Source of the DNA: Clostridia bacterium
GTDB taxonomy: Bacteria > Bacillota > Clostridia > Oscillospirales > Ruminococcaceae
Direction: 5' to 3'
Assembly: GCA_009929695.1 (NCBI GenBank)
Contig: RZZW01000012.1
Span: 1 to 64,000 of the forward strand
Length of the DNA: 64,000 nt
A model generated the notes under the pieces. That model was given only the letters and a program-made list of their open reading frames with translations, did no database searches and was not told the DNA's origin. Below are positions 26,216-35,860 of the stretch, piece after piece. Within the stretch, counting starts at the first letter, position 1. Each line of letters begins with the position of its first letter. Position numbers and translations under genes: made by a program.

Positions 26216-27889
26216 ATGGGCAAGCCTTATCAAAAACAAAATAAAAAACCGACACCTTCATTGATATATTGGGGTGTCGGTCTTTTAGCCGCGGCACTCT
26301 CTGCGGCTGCGCTTGTTTATTACTGGCGCGTTTTTTATTCATATGGGCAGTATCCGTTTGCGCATATCCCCGCGCCGCAGTTAACGGCTTTAATGTGCGC
26401 GCTCGCCGCTTTGTGCGTTGTCGCCGCCTATTTAATAAAGCGCTTCGCAAGCAGCTTTGCCGCAAAAGCCGCGTTTGCGGTGCTTGGCGCAGGTCTGCTG
26501 TTCGCGCTCGTCACGCCGCCGTTTCAAATTCCGGACGAAAGCCAGCACTTTCTGCGCGCATATTCGCTCGGCAGCGGATATTTTGATTTTGACGCCGAGC
26601 GCGGATATCCCGCCGACGTCGACGCGCTGTGCAGCTCGTTTGCGATGGCGTGGACAGGCTCGCACGACGGCAGCACAATAAAAGCCCGCACGCAGGGCGA
26701 AATCGAAAACCCGGTCCCCGCCGACACCGTTTCGGGCGAGTGCATCTCAAACAGCTTTGTCGATTACGCGCGCCTTGTCGAAGGCGGAGAAGCCACAAAA
26801 GCCGTCACAGAGCCGACATTATTTCTAGTTTTGCCGCTTTTGCCTCAGGCTTTAGGTGTTGCGCTCGCAAAGCTTTTCGGCTTTAAGGCACTCGGCTGTC
26901 TTTATTTTGCGCGCGTTGCGAACCTCGCATTTTATGCACTTTTGTGCTATTTTTCACTAAAGAATGCAAAGCGCTATGTGCCTGTGCTCACGGCGGCTAT
27001 GCTCATGCCGTTGTCGCTTTTTATGGCGGCTTCGTGCAGCTACGACAGCATGCTTTTGGGGCTTTATTTCTTCGCTGTTTCATATTACTGCATGGACGAA
27101 ATAACCACGCGCGATATGTGGCTTTTCGCCGTCGCCGTCGCAATTATGACAGTCGTCAGCGGCAAATACAACAACATTTTATGGCTTGCACTGCCGTTTA
27201 TTTTGCCGCAAAAGGCGTGGAAAACAAAGCTTAAAAAGTGGCAGGCGCTTGCGCTTTGCGTGGGCGTTTGCGCGGCGTTTTTCGGCGCTGTCACGCTTTA
27301 TAACACGCTCGCCATCAAAAATTATGGCGATATTGCCCGCATGATTGAGGGCGTAAATCAGCTTGAACAGCTTAAATTTATACTCGCGCATTTCGCGAGG
27401 ACAATCGCCGTATTTTGGGGCACGCTTTATGAAAACAGCTTCTTTTTGCAGTCGCTCGGCGTTTTTGGCAACGTCGATATGCCCATTGCGATTATAAACC
27501 TGCTGTCGCCGTGCGTGCTTTTGCTCGGCAGTGCGCTGTCTGTGCATGAAAAAAGCTCGCTGTCAAAAAAGAGCGCCGTCGGGCTGCTTGCAATCGCCGT
27601 TTTGTACGCGGGCGCAGTCATGGCGGGTCTGTACGTCACATATACGCCCGTCTCAATGGTGCGCGTAATCGGCTTGCAGGCGCGGTATTTCATACCTGTT
27701 TTCGTAATGCTTTTCATTCTGACAGCCGCGCTTTTGAGCCACGTTCTTGAGCCGAATTTCAGAGTAAAAGGCGACGCAAAAGCGCTGTTGCTGTCGCTTT
27801 CAATCTGCACCGCGTTTGCGGTAATCAGCGCCATACTAATTTTCCAAACATATTTTGTAGGGCCTGTCACGGTGCTGCCGATAAATTAA
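26216..27889 (+). CDS. DUF2142 polytopic membrane protein
   Basis: The 557-residue protein has about twelve membrane helices. The first long outer loop has TPPFQIPDESQHFLRAYSLG, and a late helix bears IGLQARYFIP, both diagnostic for DUF2142. DUF2142 proteins resemble GT-C glycosyltransferases, with an acidic pair in the first loop (PDE here), and are found in polysaccharide loci. It may transfer a sugar from a lipid carrier on the outer face of the membrane, which is inference. The SD AGAGGGAG precedes ATG. The gene is bordered on each side by a family D palindrome. Confidence 0.7.
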   Translation: MGKPYQKQNKKPTPSLIYWGVGLLAAALSAAALVYYWRVFYSYGQYPFAHIPAPQLTALMCALAALCVVAAYLIKRFASSFAAKAAFAVLGAGLLFALVTPPFQIPDESQHFLRAYSLGSGYFDFDAERGYPADVDALCSSFAMAWTGSHDGSTIKARTQGEIENPVPADTVSGECISNSFVDYARLVEGGEATKAVTEPTLFLVLPLLPQALGVALAKLFGFKALGCLYFARVANLAFYALLCYFSLKNAKRYVPVLTAAMLMPLSLFMAASCSYDSMLLGLYFFAVSYYCMDEITTRDMWLFAVAVAIMTVVSGKYNNILWLALPFILPQKAWKTKLKKWQALALCVGVCAAFFGAVTLYNTLAIKNYGDIARMIEGVNQLEQLKFILAHFARTIAVFWGTLYENSFFLQSLGVFGNVDMPIAIINLLSPCVLLLGSALSVHEKSSLSKKSAVGLLAIAVLYAGAVMAGLYVTYTPVSMVRVIGLQARYFIPVFVMLFILTAALLSHVLEPNFRVKGDAKALLLSLSICTAFAVISAILIFQTYFVGPVTVLPIN

Positions 27890-27901
27890 AAGCCTTGCTT
27901 C

Positions 27902-27982
27902 CGTAGGGCGCGACGACCTCGGCGCGCCGCAAGCTTTGTATGAACCGTCGGTTAACGGCGCGCCGAGTCGTCGCGCCCTACG
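27902..27982. repeat. Family D palindrome
   Basis: CGTAGGGCGCGACGACCTCG and CGAGTCGTCGCGCCCTACG arms. It is related to the copies at 15247 and 20978. Confidence 0.87.
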
Positions 27983-28021
27983 AAGTGATGAGACGAAAAA
28001 TAACCAAAAAGGGGAAAAACA

Positions 28022-30145
28022 ATGCCCGCATTTTTGCAAACAGCCGCTTCGTTTGCGGCAATATGCGTGCTGTGTGCGTTTTTAGCGCGCCACACAAGGC
28101 TGCCCGCGGCAATGACGCCGCTGCCGGTGGTGTGCTTTGTCATGGTTTTCACAGTCTGCATGGGCTATCTCGGCTTGCTTGTGCCGAGTGTGATATTCAT
28201 TTTTGCGCTCGCAATCGCCGCGCTTTTTTATATGCTTTTCACCGCGAAAAAAGGCGGATTTAAGCAGCTTTTAACGCCCGGGTTTGTGCTTTTCTGCGCC
28301 GCAGGGCTTGCGTTTATCGCATATTTCGCAATCAGACAGCCCGTTGCGCAGGAGTGGGACGAGTTCAGCCTTTGGGCGACAGCCGCAAAGCTTACAAAAG
28401 GCTCAAATGTGCTTTATCACGAGGCAAATATAGGCTGGTTTTGGGCGCCCGGCTCGCAAAAGGCGGGCTTGCCGACGCTCGCGTATTTCTTCAATTTCCT
28501 CGGCGAATATGCCGCGTGGCGTATGTACGCCGCGTATGCCGTCTTGTACGCAGCCGTGTGGAGCGCCGCAATGGGCGTTTTAAAGCGCAAAAACTGGCAA
28601 ATCGCAGTCCCCGCCGCCGTCATGATGTTCCTCCTGCCGTATTTCACGGTGTATATGCGCGACATCTACTGCAATTTCATCTACCTAAACGCCTACGGAG
28701 ACTACCCGATGGGCGTGCTCATGTCGGGCGCACTCGCGTGGTATTATAACGCAAAAAAAGCGAAAATCGACGGCGAAAAAGCGCCGCTCGGCTACATTTG
28801 CCTCTTCATCGCCGCGATTACGCTCTGCAAGGACACCGGCTTGCCGCTCGCAATGATAACGGCGGCGATAATCACGTTCGATATGCTGTTTTCAGGCTTT
28901 GGCGAAAAGCTCGCGGATATCAAAAGCATCTTCAAAAAACTAGGCTTTTTTGTGCTAATGGCAGCGTCTAGCGGCGGCGTTTTTGTCGCGTCAAGCAAAT
29001 ATTTAGCGTCGCTCGGCTCTGCACAGGGCAGCGTCGGCGGCTCAAGCGACATGGGCTATGCCACAATGCTCATCGAGGGCACAAAGGCGCTTCTCGGCTT
29101 ATCTCCAAGTGCCGAGGGCGCGCCGTTTGCCGAAAAATTCGCCGTCATAAAAACGGAAATGCTGCGCCTTTTCTTTGCGCCTGACGTTCGCGTCACAATG
29201 GCGGGCAGCGGCTTCATGGCGTTTTTGCTAATAATGCTCATTTTGGCAGTCGGCGCTGTGCTCACAAACGATAAAAAGCTTCGCCGCGCGTCGTGGCTTT
29301 ACGCAATCGCGTCAACGCTAGGCTTCGCGCTCTATTACACATTCATCGGCTTCACCTACGTCTACGTTTTCAAAGACGAAAGCACGGCGTCAATCCACGA
29401 TTATAACAGGTACATGAACACCTACTATCTCGCGTGGCTCGGCGGTGCAATCGCAATTTTTGTGCTGTGCGCCTACGCGGGCAGCCGCTTTAAAAGCCTG
29501 CTCACGCTAGGCACGGCGGTGCTCGCGTGCGGTATGCTGCTGCGTTTTAATCAGCTTATGCTGCCGCAGCTTTGCGTTATCGACTACCCCGATGTCGTTT
29601 ATAACGACGTGAAAACCCACGCGGCGGCGGTGTCAAAATACAGCGTCTTGCTGACAGAAAACGACCGCGTTTACTACGTAAATACGTTCGACAACGGGCT
29701 TGGCTGGTTTGAAACAAGCTACGATATGCTGCCCGCGATACTCACCTACAGCCACGGCGGCGGCGAGTTTGCGGACGGAAAACTGCTCGGCACAACCCCG
29801 CGCATGAGCCTAAGCGCCGACGAATGGGCAGCGGAGCTGTTTAATGAAAAATGCTCCTACGTTTATATCGACAAAGCAGGCGGCGACTTTTTCGCAAGCT
29901 ACGGCAAGCTTTTTGCAGACGAGGGCATAAATTACAACGCGGGCGAAACGCGTCTTTACAAGGTGAATATAAAGACAGGCTGCAAGGCAGTTCCGCTCAC
30001 GGTTGACGATGTTTTGACGGCGGAAGAGCTTGATAAAGACGGCAAGGTAGCCGATTTTGCCGACAGAACAGTGCGCATGAAAATCGAAAATTCAGCCGAT
30101 TGGGTGACGCTAACGCCTGTCACAGAAACGGAGGCGGCACAGTGA
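28022..30145 (+). CDS. Large membrane protein, possible GT-C-type transferase
   Basis: I do not recognise a named family. The 707-residue protein has about 11-13 membrane helices in the first 520 residues, then a soluble region of about 180 residues predicted outside. An acidic motif QEWDEFSLWATAAKL lies in the first large loop, where GT-C glycosyltransferases keep catalytic acids. KDESTASIHDYNRYMNTYY marks another loop. The neighbouring DUF2142 gene and surface-sugar genes suggest a lipid-linked-sugar transferase or polymerase. AAGGGG precedes ATG, and the stop codon overlaps the next start (GTGA). Confidence 0.6.
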   Translation: MPAFLQTAASFAAICVLCAFLARHTRLPAAMTPLPVVCFVMVFTVCMGYLGLLVPSVIFIFALAIAALFYMLFTAKKGGFKQLLTPGFVLFCAAGLAFIAYFAIRQPVAQEWDEFSLWATAAKLTKGSNVLYHEANIGWFWAPGSQKAGLPTLAYFFNFLGEYAAWRMYAAYAVLYAAVWSAAMGVLKRKNWQIAVPAAVMMFLLPYFTVYMRDIYCNFIYLNAYGDYPMGVLMSGALAWYYNAKKAKIDGEKAPLGYICLFIAAITLCKDTGLPLAMITAAIITFDMLFSGFGEKLADIKSIFKKLGFFVLMAASSGGVFVASSKYLASLGSAQGSVGGSSDMGYATMLIEGTKALLGLSPSAEGAPFAEKFAVIKTEMLRLFFAPDVRVTMAGSGFMAFLLIMLILAVGAVLTNDKKLRRASWLYAIASTLGFALYYTFIGFTYVYVFKDESTASIHDYNRYMNTYYLAWLGGAIAIFVLCAYAGSRFKSLLTLGTAVLACGMLLRFNQLMLPQLCVIDYPDVVYNDVKTHAAAVSKYSVLLTENDRVYYVNTFDNGLGWFETSYDMLPAILTYSHGGGEFADGKLLGTTPRMSLSADEWAAELFNEKCSYVYIDKAGGDFFASYGKLFADEGINYNAGETRLYKVNIKTGCKAVPLTVDDVLTAEELDKDGKVADFADRTVRMKIENSADWVTLTPVTETEAAQ

Positions 30146-30759
30146 AAATCGAAAAACCGCGCCGCTTCGTCGCGGCATTTTATATAGTCACACTTGCTTT
30201 TGCGCTCATTTTCTGCACATTTAACATGGTTTATGATACAATAGGCAGAGCGACAGGCAGCGTCGAGACAGTACAGTACGACTTCACAACGCTGACGGCA
30301 AACGACGGCGTAGTCGTAAACGGCGCAAACGACGCGACGACGCAGGGCGAGGACCCGCAGCTTTTAATAGAAAACCTCGCAACCCGCCCTGTCGAGGTGC
30401 GCTTTGATATAACTTTCAGCGAAAACCCCGGTGAGGTGACGCTCTATTACAAAAAAGCGGGCGAGGAATATTCAAACACCAAAAAAATCTACGGCAAGGC
30501 GCAAAGCGACGGCACGTACATTTTCACGCTGCCCTCGCTTGCAAAAATCGACGCCATCCGCGTTGACCCAACAAATATTTCAAACGTCACCATGCACCTA
30601 AATTCGTTCACCCTCAACGCAAAGCGCAGCGCAGCAAGCTATTTCGCGTTTTCGTACAGCGATATTTTTGCATTTTTAGTCTATCCCGCCCTTGCGTCAG
30701 CAATAGCGGCGTGGTTCATAAATGCTTTCGGGCAAACCAAACCGAGACATTTTTGCTAA
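30142..30759 (+). CDS. Membrane-anchored beta-sandwich protein of unknown function
   Basis: The start is GTG 30142, overlapping the preceding stop by 4 bp and seven bases after GGAGG. The 205-residue protein has an N-terminal membrane helix (about 10-32), an outer domain of about 130 residues rich in alternating beta strands, and a second membrane helix near the C terminus (YSDIFAFLVYPALASAIAAW). The middle may be a jelly-roll or carbohydrate-binding-like fold, which is a guess from strand pattern. Translational coupling to the large membrane protein suggests that they form a complex. Confidence 0.6.
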   Translation: MKIEKPRRFVAAFYIVTLAFALIFCTFNMVYDTIGRATGSVETVQYDFTTLTANDGVVVNGANDATTQGEDPQLLIENLATRPVEVRFDITFSENPGEVTLYYKKAGEEYSNTKKIYGKAQSDGTYIFTLPSLAKIDAIRVDPTNISNVTMHLNSFTLNAKRSAASYFAFSYSDIFAFLVYPALASAIAAWFINAFGQTKPRHFC

Positions 30760-30770
30760 TTTATAAAATT

Positions 30771-30853
30771 CACCTCGTAGGGCGGGGGCTTGCTCCCGCC
30801 GTTGCAACCGTTTGCCGTAAGTTACGGCGGGAGCAAGCCCCCGCCCTACGGTG
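30771..30853. repeat. Family D palindrome, right border of the membrane cassette
   Basis: The arms are the same as in the copy at 26083-26165 and the loop is its reverse complement, so the two are inverted copies about 4.6 kb apart. Confidence 0.88.
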
Positions 30854-30921
30854 ACGTTGTAAAATTGCGCAAACATAGATATTAAAAAATCATCAAAATC
30901 ATAAAAAAGAAGGTAAATTAA

Positions 30922-32082
30922 ATGTCAGAATTTATACCGCTTTCCGTGCCGAATTTCTGCGGCAACGAAAAAAAATACGTCAACGACGCCGTGGTGTCAG
31001 AATGGGTGTCAACAGGTGGCAGCCTTGTTCCTCGCTTTGAAAAAGCCATAGCCGACTACGTAGGCGCAGACGGCGCAGTCGCGTGCAACAGTGGCACGTC
31101 GGGGCTTCACCTTGCAATGCTCGCCGCAGGCATCGGCGCGGGCGACGAGGTGCTTTGCCCAACGCTCACATTCATCGCCGCCGTCAACCCAGTCTGCTAC
31201 GCAAACGCAAAGCCAATTTTTATAGGCTGCGGCGACAGCCTTTGCATATGCCCCTCGCTCGTCCGCGACTTTCTTGAAAAAAACGCCGAAATGAAGGACG
31301 GCAAATGTATAAACAAAAACACAGGCGCGCACATAAAAGCGCTCGAAGTGGTGCACGTTTTCGGCAACATGGCAAACATGCCCGAAATCATGAAGCTCGC
31401 CCGAGAGTATAATTTAATCGTCATCGAGGACGCAACAGAAGCGCTCGGAACATATTATACAGACGGCGAATTTAAGGGCAAATACGCCGGAACAATTGGA
31501 GATATCGGCGTTTACAGTTTTAACGGCAACAAGCTCATCACAACAGGCTCCGGCGGCATGGTGGTGTCAAATCACGCCGATTGGCTCGAGCACGCGCGCC
31601 ACCTCTCAACACAGGCAAAAAGCGACGAGCTCAATTATAAGCACGACGAAATCGGCTATAACTACCGCCTTACAAACCTGCAAGCCGCGCTAGGCATAGC
31701 CCAAATGGAAAATATCGAAAATTTCATCGCGCATAAAAACGAAATGCACGAGTTTTATATGAATCAGCTCGACGGCAAAAACGGCTACAGCATTCTCGAC
31801 TTCCGCGAGGGCGTGCGCTCAAATAAGTGGTTCTACAGCCTTTATCTTTCTGACGACGCAAAATATACGCGCGACGAGATAATCGCAAAGCTTAAAGAGC
31901 ACAAAATTCAGTCCCGCCCGATATGGGGGCTTATAAACGAGCAGGCGGATTATCCAAAATGCGAAGCCTACGCCATCGGCAGCGCAAAGCATTACGAAGA
32001 GCGCGTCGTAAATATTCCGTGCTCAACAAGCCTCACAAAAGAGGACGCACAGCGCGTCGTCGATACGCTTTTATCATTTTAA
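30922..32082 (+). CDS. legC: PLP-dependent aminotransferase, LegC-like
   Basis: The 386-residue DegT/DnrJ/EryC1 family enzyme shows ACNSGTSGLHLAMLAAGIGA for PLP phosphate binding, the Asp in VIEDATEALG and the internal-aldimine Lys in SFNGNKLITTGSGG. LegC aminates C4 of the 4-keto-6-deoxy sugar nucleotide made by LegB. The insertion with KCINKNTGAHIKALEVVHVF is like that of the LegC group. The gene starts after AAGAAGG and is followed 16 bp later by the PtmE-like gene. A different amino-sugar target is possible but unlikely given the neighbours. Confidence 0.83.
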   Translation: MSEFIPLSVPNFCGNEKKYVNDAVVSEWVSTGGSLVPRFEKAIADYVGADGAVACNSGTSGLHLAMLAAGIGAGDEVLCPTLTFIAAVNPVCYANAKPIFIGCGDSLCICPSLVRDFLEKNAEMKDGKCINKNTGAHIKALEVVHVFGNMANMPEIMKLAREYNLIVIEDATEALGTYYTDGEFKGKYAGTIGDIGVYSFNGNKLITTGSGGMVVSNHADWLEHARHLSTQAKSDELNYKHDEIGYNYRLTNLQAALGIAQMENIENFIAHKNEMHEFYMNQLDGKNGYSILDFREGVRSNKWFYSLYLSDDAKYTRDEIIAKLKEHKIQSRPIWGLINEQADYPKCEAYAIGSAKHYEERVVNIPCSTSLTKEDAQRVVDTLLSF

Positions 32083-32098
32083 ATAAGGGGGTGCTCCC

Positions 32099-33148
32099 AT
32101 GCAGATAGACGACCTTGTAATCGCAGCCGGAGCCTCTGTGCTAGACGCAATGCGCCGCCTTGACGAGACGGGCTTCGCGGTGCTTTTTATAGCGCCACAC
32201 GGCGTTTTAAAGGCAATCGTCACAGACGGCGACATCCGCCGCTATATAATCAGCGGCGGAGATTTAGCGGGCGAGGTGGGCAAAATGGCAAATTATTCGC
32301 CAAAAAGCCTGCCGATTGAGCGCCGCAGCGAAGCGAAAGAAATGCTCGCAAAAAACGTCATAAGCGCGATGCCACTGCTTGATAAAGAGGGACGTTTACA
32401 GGACATAATCTTTGCGGGCGGCATGGACATAGACGCCAAAAAGCGCGCGGATATCCCTGTTGTCATCATGGCGGGCGGGCTTGGCACGCGGCTTTATCCG
32501 TACACAAAAATTCTGCCAAAGCCTCTTATTCCCGTCGGCGAGCTGCCGATTGTCGAGCATATAATAAACCGCTTTGCCGACGTTGGGTGCAGCCGCTTTA
32601 TCATGATTGTAAACTACAAAAAAAACATGATAAAATCGTATTTTAACGATTTGCAAAAGCCTTACACGCTCGAATATGCTGACGAGGACACCCCGCTCGG
32701 CACAGGCGGCGGCTTATCGCTTTTAAAAGGTCAAATCGACACGCCGATTTTTCTTACAAACTGCGATATTTTAATAGACGCAGACTTTGGCGACATTTAC
32801 AAATTCCACAAAAAAAATGATAACGCGATAACAATGGTGTGCGCCGTCAAGCATTTCACAATTCCCTACGGCGTAATCGAAATGGGCGAAAACGGCGACA
32901 TAGCCGACATAAAAGAAAAGCCCGAGATGAACTTTTTAACAAACACAGGCGTTTACGTCGTCAACCCCGAAATAATAAACGCCCTGCCCGACAACACCCC
33001 GCTGCCATTTACCGATATAATCGACACCGCCCATAAACAGGGCAAAAGGGTCGGCGTTTACCCCGTGAGCGAAAACAGCTGGATGGACATGGGCCAGCTT
33101 GAAGAGCTCGACAACATGCGCCGAAAGCTTGAGAGCCATAACGGGTAG
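32099..33148 (+). CDS. ptmE: CBS-domain sugar-1-phosphate nucleotidyltransferase (PtmE-like)
   Basis: The 349-residue protein joins two CBS motifs (about 1-115) to a nucleotidyltransferase domain that begins VVIMAGGLGTRLYPYTKILP, with KPLIPVG and a later LTNCDILID. Campylobacter PtmE has this arrangement and makes GDP-glucosamine for legionaminate synthesis, so the pathway here may also use GDP-linked sugars. CBS domains suggest adenine-nucleotide control. It lies between legC and legI in one operon. AAGGGGGTG precedes ATG. Confidence 0.8.
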   Translation: MQIDDLVIAAGASVLDAMRRLDETGFAVLFIAPHGVLKAIVTDGDIRRYIISGGDLAGEVGKMANYSPKSLPIERRSEAKEMLAKNVISAMPLLDKEGRLQDIIFAGGMDIDAKKRADIPVVIMAGGLGTRLYPYTKILPKPLIPVGELPIVEHIINRFADVGCSRFIMIVNYKKNMIKSYFNDLQKPYTLEYADEDTPLGTGGGLSLLKGQIDTPIFLTNCDILIDADFGDIYKFHKKNDNAITMVCAVKHFTIPYGVIEMGENGDIADIKEKPEMNFLTNTGVYVVNPEIINALPDNTPLPFTDIIDTAHKQGKRVGVYPVSENSWMDMGQLEELDNMRRKLESHNG

Positions 33149-33181
33149 AGCTTTATAAACGCGCAAAAAGGAGAAAATATC

Positions 33182-34177
33182 ATGCACACAATGATTATTG
33201 CCGAGGCGGGCGTGAACCATAACGGAAGCCTTGAGCTCGCAAAAAAAATGGCTTTATGCGCAAAGCAGGCGGGCGTTGATATCGTCAAATATCAGACGGC
33301 GGTGCCCGAACTTGTCGTCAGCAAATTTGCCGAAAAAGCCGCGTATCAAAAAGAGAACACCGGCGCGGCGGAGAGCCAGCTTGAAATGGTGCGCCGCATA
33401 CATTTTGATTTTGACGGCCACCGCGAGCTTAAAAAATACTGCGACGAAATAGGCATAGCCTATCTCTCAACGCCGTTCGACAACGCGAGCATAGACTTTT
33501 TAGCGTCGCTTGACATGCCGTTTTGGAAAATTCCGTCAGGCGAAATTACGAATCTGCCGTATCTTGAAAAAATTGCCGCGCTCAAAAAGCCTGTTATGCT
33601 TTCAACAGGCATGAGCACGCTCGGTGAGATTGAGGACGCGCTTTCGGTGCTTGAAAACGGCGGCGTGACGGACATCACACTTTTGCACTGCAACACCGAA
33701 TACCCAACGCCATTTGCAGACGCAAACCTGCTCGCAATGGAGGATCTTCGCGCGCAGTTTGGCTATCCTGTCGGCTATTCAGACCATACGCTCGGCGTTG
33801 AAGCCGACATAGCCGCCGTCGCGCTAGGCGCGGCAGTTATCGAAAAGCACTTCACGCTCGACAAAACGATGGAGGGCCCCGACCACAAGGCGAGCCTTGC
33901 GCCGGACGAGCTTGCATATATGGTCAGCGCAATACGCAATGTGGAACAGGCGTTTGGCGACGGCAAAAAGCACGTCACGCAAAGCGAGGCGAAAAACAAG
34001 CCCATAGCTCGCAAAAGCATAGTCGCAAGCCGCGAAATAAAAGCGGGCGAAGCGTACAGCGAGGAAAACTTGACCGTAAAACGCCCCGGCGACGGCATAA
34101 GCCCCATGAAATGGCATGAAGTAATGGGCAAACCAGCCCCGCGCGATTTTGCCGAGGACGAAAAAATAGAGCTGTAG
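33182..34177 (+). CDS. legI: N,N'-diacetyllegionaminate / nonulosonate synthase (NeuB/LegI family)
   Basis: The 331-residue protein condenses PEP with a diacetamido hexose. It has the NeuB barrel (IIAEAGVNHNGSLELAKKM, VKYQTAVPELVV, PSGEITNLPYLEKIA, HCNTEYPTPFADANL, GYSDHTLG, EKHFTLDKTMEGPDHKASL) and a C-terminal antifreeze/SAF domain (ARKSIVASREIKAGEAYSEE). LegI, NeuB and PseI share this fold; the LegB/LegC/LegG context favours legionaminate. The SD AAAAGGAG precedes ATG. Confidence 0.88.
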   Translation: MHTMIIAEAGVNHNGSLELAKKMALCAKQAGVDIVKYQTAVPELVVSKFAEKAAYQKENTGAAESQLEMVRRIHFDFDGHRELKKYCDEIGIAYLSTPFDNASIDFLASLDMPFWKIPSGEITNLPYLEKIAALKKPVMLSTGMSTLGEIEDALSVLENGGVTDITLLHCNTEYPTPFADANLLAMEDLRAQFGYPVGYSDHTLGVEADIAAVALGAAVIEKHFTLDKTMEGPDHKASLAPDELAYMVSAIRNVEQAFGDGKKHVTQSEAKNKPIARKSIVASREIKAGEAYSEENLTVKRPGDGISPMKWHEVMGKPAPRDFAEDEKIEL

Positions 34178-34241
34178 ACATTGCGCTTTGGCTGCTTGAC
34201 ATTTATAATGTATATATAAGCGTGTAAATTTACGTTGAACA

Positions 34242-34334
34242 GTAGGGGCGGATATTATCCGCCCGCAAGATTTCCGCGAATTTTCGGCAATGCACATACG
34301 ATTGGTTTTCGGGCGGATAATATCCGCCCCTACA
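34242..34334. repeat. Family D palindrome between legI and legG
   Basis: GTAGGGGCGGATATTATCCG and CGGATAATATCCGCCCCTAC arms enclose a loop of about 50 bases. Confidence 0.87.
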
Positions 34335-34376
34335 AGCTACCGTAAATTTATGCATATCAAAAAGGAGGTGCACCCA

Positions 34377-35573
34377 TTGCAAGCAAAAAAAACAGTCGCT
34401 GTCGTAACAGGCACGCGCGCGGAATTTGGGCTTTTGCTGCCTGTCATAAAGCAGCTTGAAGCAAGCGAAATTTTAGAGCCGCGCGTCATCGTCACAGGTG
34501 CACACCTTTCGCCCGCATACGGCTGCACAGTAAAGGAAATCGAAAAAAGCGGCGTTGATATTGCCGCGAAAATAGACATATTAAAATTCGGCACAGGCGC
34601 GCTTGCCACGGCGCACACCGTCGCGTATACAATAGATGAGTTCAGCAAATATTTCGCCGTGCGCCGCCCCGACATGGTGCTTGTGCTCGGCGACCGCTAC
34701 GAAATTTTTGCCGTTGGCACAGCCGCGGCAATGCTGTCCATCCCGCTCGCGCACATCAGCGGCGGCGACGTGACAAAGGGAGCAGCTGACGAATATTTCC
34801 GCCATTCTTTAACAAAAATGGCGTCAATCCATTTCCCATCGTGCGACGAATACGCCCGCCGCGTCATCGCAATGGGCGAAAACCCCGCCACAGTGCATAA
34901 CGTCGGCGGTCTTGGCGACGAAAATCTGCGAAATATAAAGACATTCAGCCGCTCGAGGCTTGAAGCAAGCATAGGCTTTTCGCTTAAAGATCCGTTTGCG
35001 CTCGTCACTTTTCACCCCGAAACAGCGGGCGGCAAAGACCCCTCACAGCAGTTTAATGCGCTGCTTTCGGCGCTTGACAAAAGCGGACTTAACTGCATTT
35101 TCACAAAGGCAAACGCCGACGCGGGCGGCAGCGAAATAAACGCGCTCATCGACGAAGCCGTGGAGCAAAACAGCGAAAAATACGTCGCGTTCACAAGCAT
35201 GGGGCTTGTGCGCTACCTCTCGGCAATGAAGCTATGCGCCGTCGTAATCGGCAATTCGTCGTCGGGCGTAGTCGAAACGCCGACGCTCGGTGTGCCGTGC
35301 ATAAACATCGGCAGCCGCCAAAGCGGGCGCATAATGTGCCAAAATGTCATCTGCACAAGCGCCGACGAAAACGAAATTTCAGCCGCGATACAAAAGTCGC
35401 TCTCGCCTGAATTTATAAAGGAAGCGCGCCAGACAAAAAGCCCATATAACGGCGGCGAAACGTCAAAACACATTGTAAATTGGCTTGGAAAATATTTGCA
35501 AAGCGATAATTTTGGTGCGCCAAAAGAGTTTTACGACGCGAAAAAGGAGGAGCTTGTGACATGGAACAGATAA
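34377..35573 (+). CDS. legG: UDP/GDP-sugar hydrolysing 2-epimerase (NeuC/LegG family)
   Basis: The start is TTG 34377, seven bases after AAAGGAGGT. Upstream in-frame codons lie in or beside the repeat. The 398-residue GT-B-fold enzyme shows VVTGTRAEFGLLLPVI, GDRYEIFA, HISGGDVTKGAADEYFRHS, TFHPET and GNSSSGVVETPTLG, all typical of hydrolysing 2-epimerases. LegG removes the nucleotide and inverts C2, giving the substrate for LegI. Its 3' end overlaps the next small membrane-protein gene by 13 bp. Confidence 0.87.
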   Translation: MQAKKTVAVVTGTRAEFGLLLPVIKQLEASEILEPRVIVTGAHLSPAYGCTVKEIEKSGVDIAAKIDILKFGTGALATAHTVAYTIDEFSKYFAVRRPDMVLVLGDRYEIFAVGTAAAMLSIPLAHISGGDVTKGAADEYFRHSLTKMASIHFPSCDEYARRVIAMGENPATVHNVGGLGDENLRNIKTFSRSRLEASIGFSLKDPFALVTFHPETAGGKDPSQQFNALLSALDKSGLNCIFTKANADAGGSEINALIDEAVEQNSEKYVAFTSMGLVRYLSAMKLCAVVIGNSSSGVVETPTLGVPCINIGSRQSGRIMCQNVICTSADENEISAAIQKSLSPEFIKEARQTKSPYNGGETSKHIVNWLGKYLQSDNFGAPKEFYDAKKEELVTWNR

Positions 35574-35860
35574 AGCTGCTCGCCGCAGAGGTGGCGCGCA
35601 TACTTGAAAAGCTGTACAAGCTGCAAAAAATAGACGTGCCGCAGTTTTTCACCGACGGCTTCGCCACAGTGCAGTCGCTGCTCGGGCTTGCCATCGTCAT
35701 TTTTGCCGCCGTGCTTGTGTTTCAGGCGGTGATCATGTGCATGAAGAAAAAGTTCCCGCGCGCCGCGGTGCTCACCTTTACGGCGGGCGCGGCTGTGGCT
35801 GCGCGCATAGTTTTAGTTCCGCAAATAACTGCTTTGGGGGCATGGATATGGACATTTTAA
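35561..35860 (+). CDS. Small membrane protein in the legionaminate operon
   Basis: The 99-residue protein has an amphipathic N-terminal helix and two membrane segments (about 40-61 and 68-95) joined by a KKKFPRA loop. I do not recognise a family. It overlaps legG upstream by 13 bp and the oxidoreductase gene downstream by 13 bp, and has its own GGAGG nine bases before ATG, so it is a real translated member of the operon. A membrane tether or export accessory is conceivable. Confidence 0.65.
   Translation: MEQIKLLAAEVARILEKLYKLQKIDVPQFFTDGFATVQSLLGLAIVIFAAVLVFQAVIMCMKKKFPRAAVLTFTAGAAVAARIVLVPQITALGAWIWTF

Noticed and set aside
27902-27982. Attachment-site or transposon-end reading of the family D palindromes
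   Set aside because: No transposase or integrase gene is in the window and target-site duplications are not evident at these copies.
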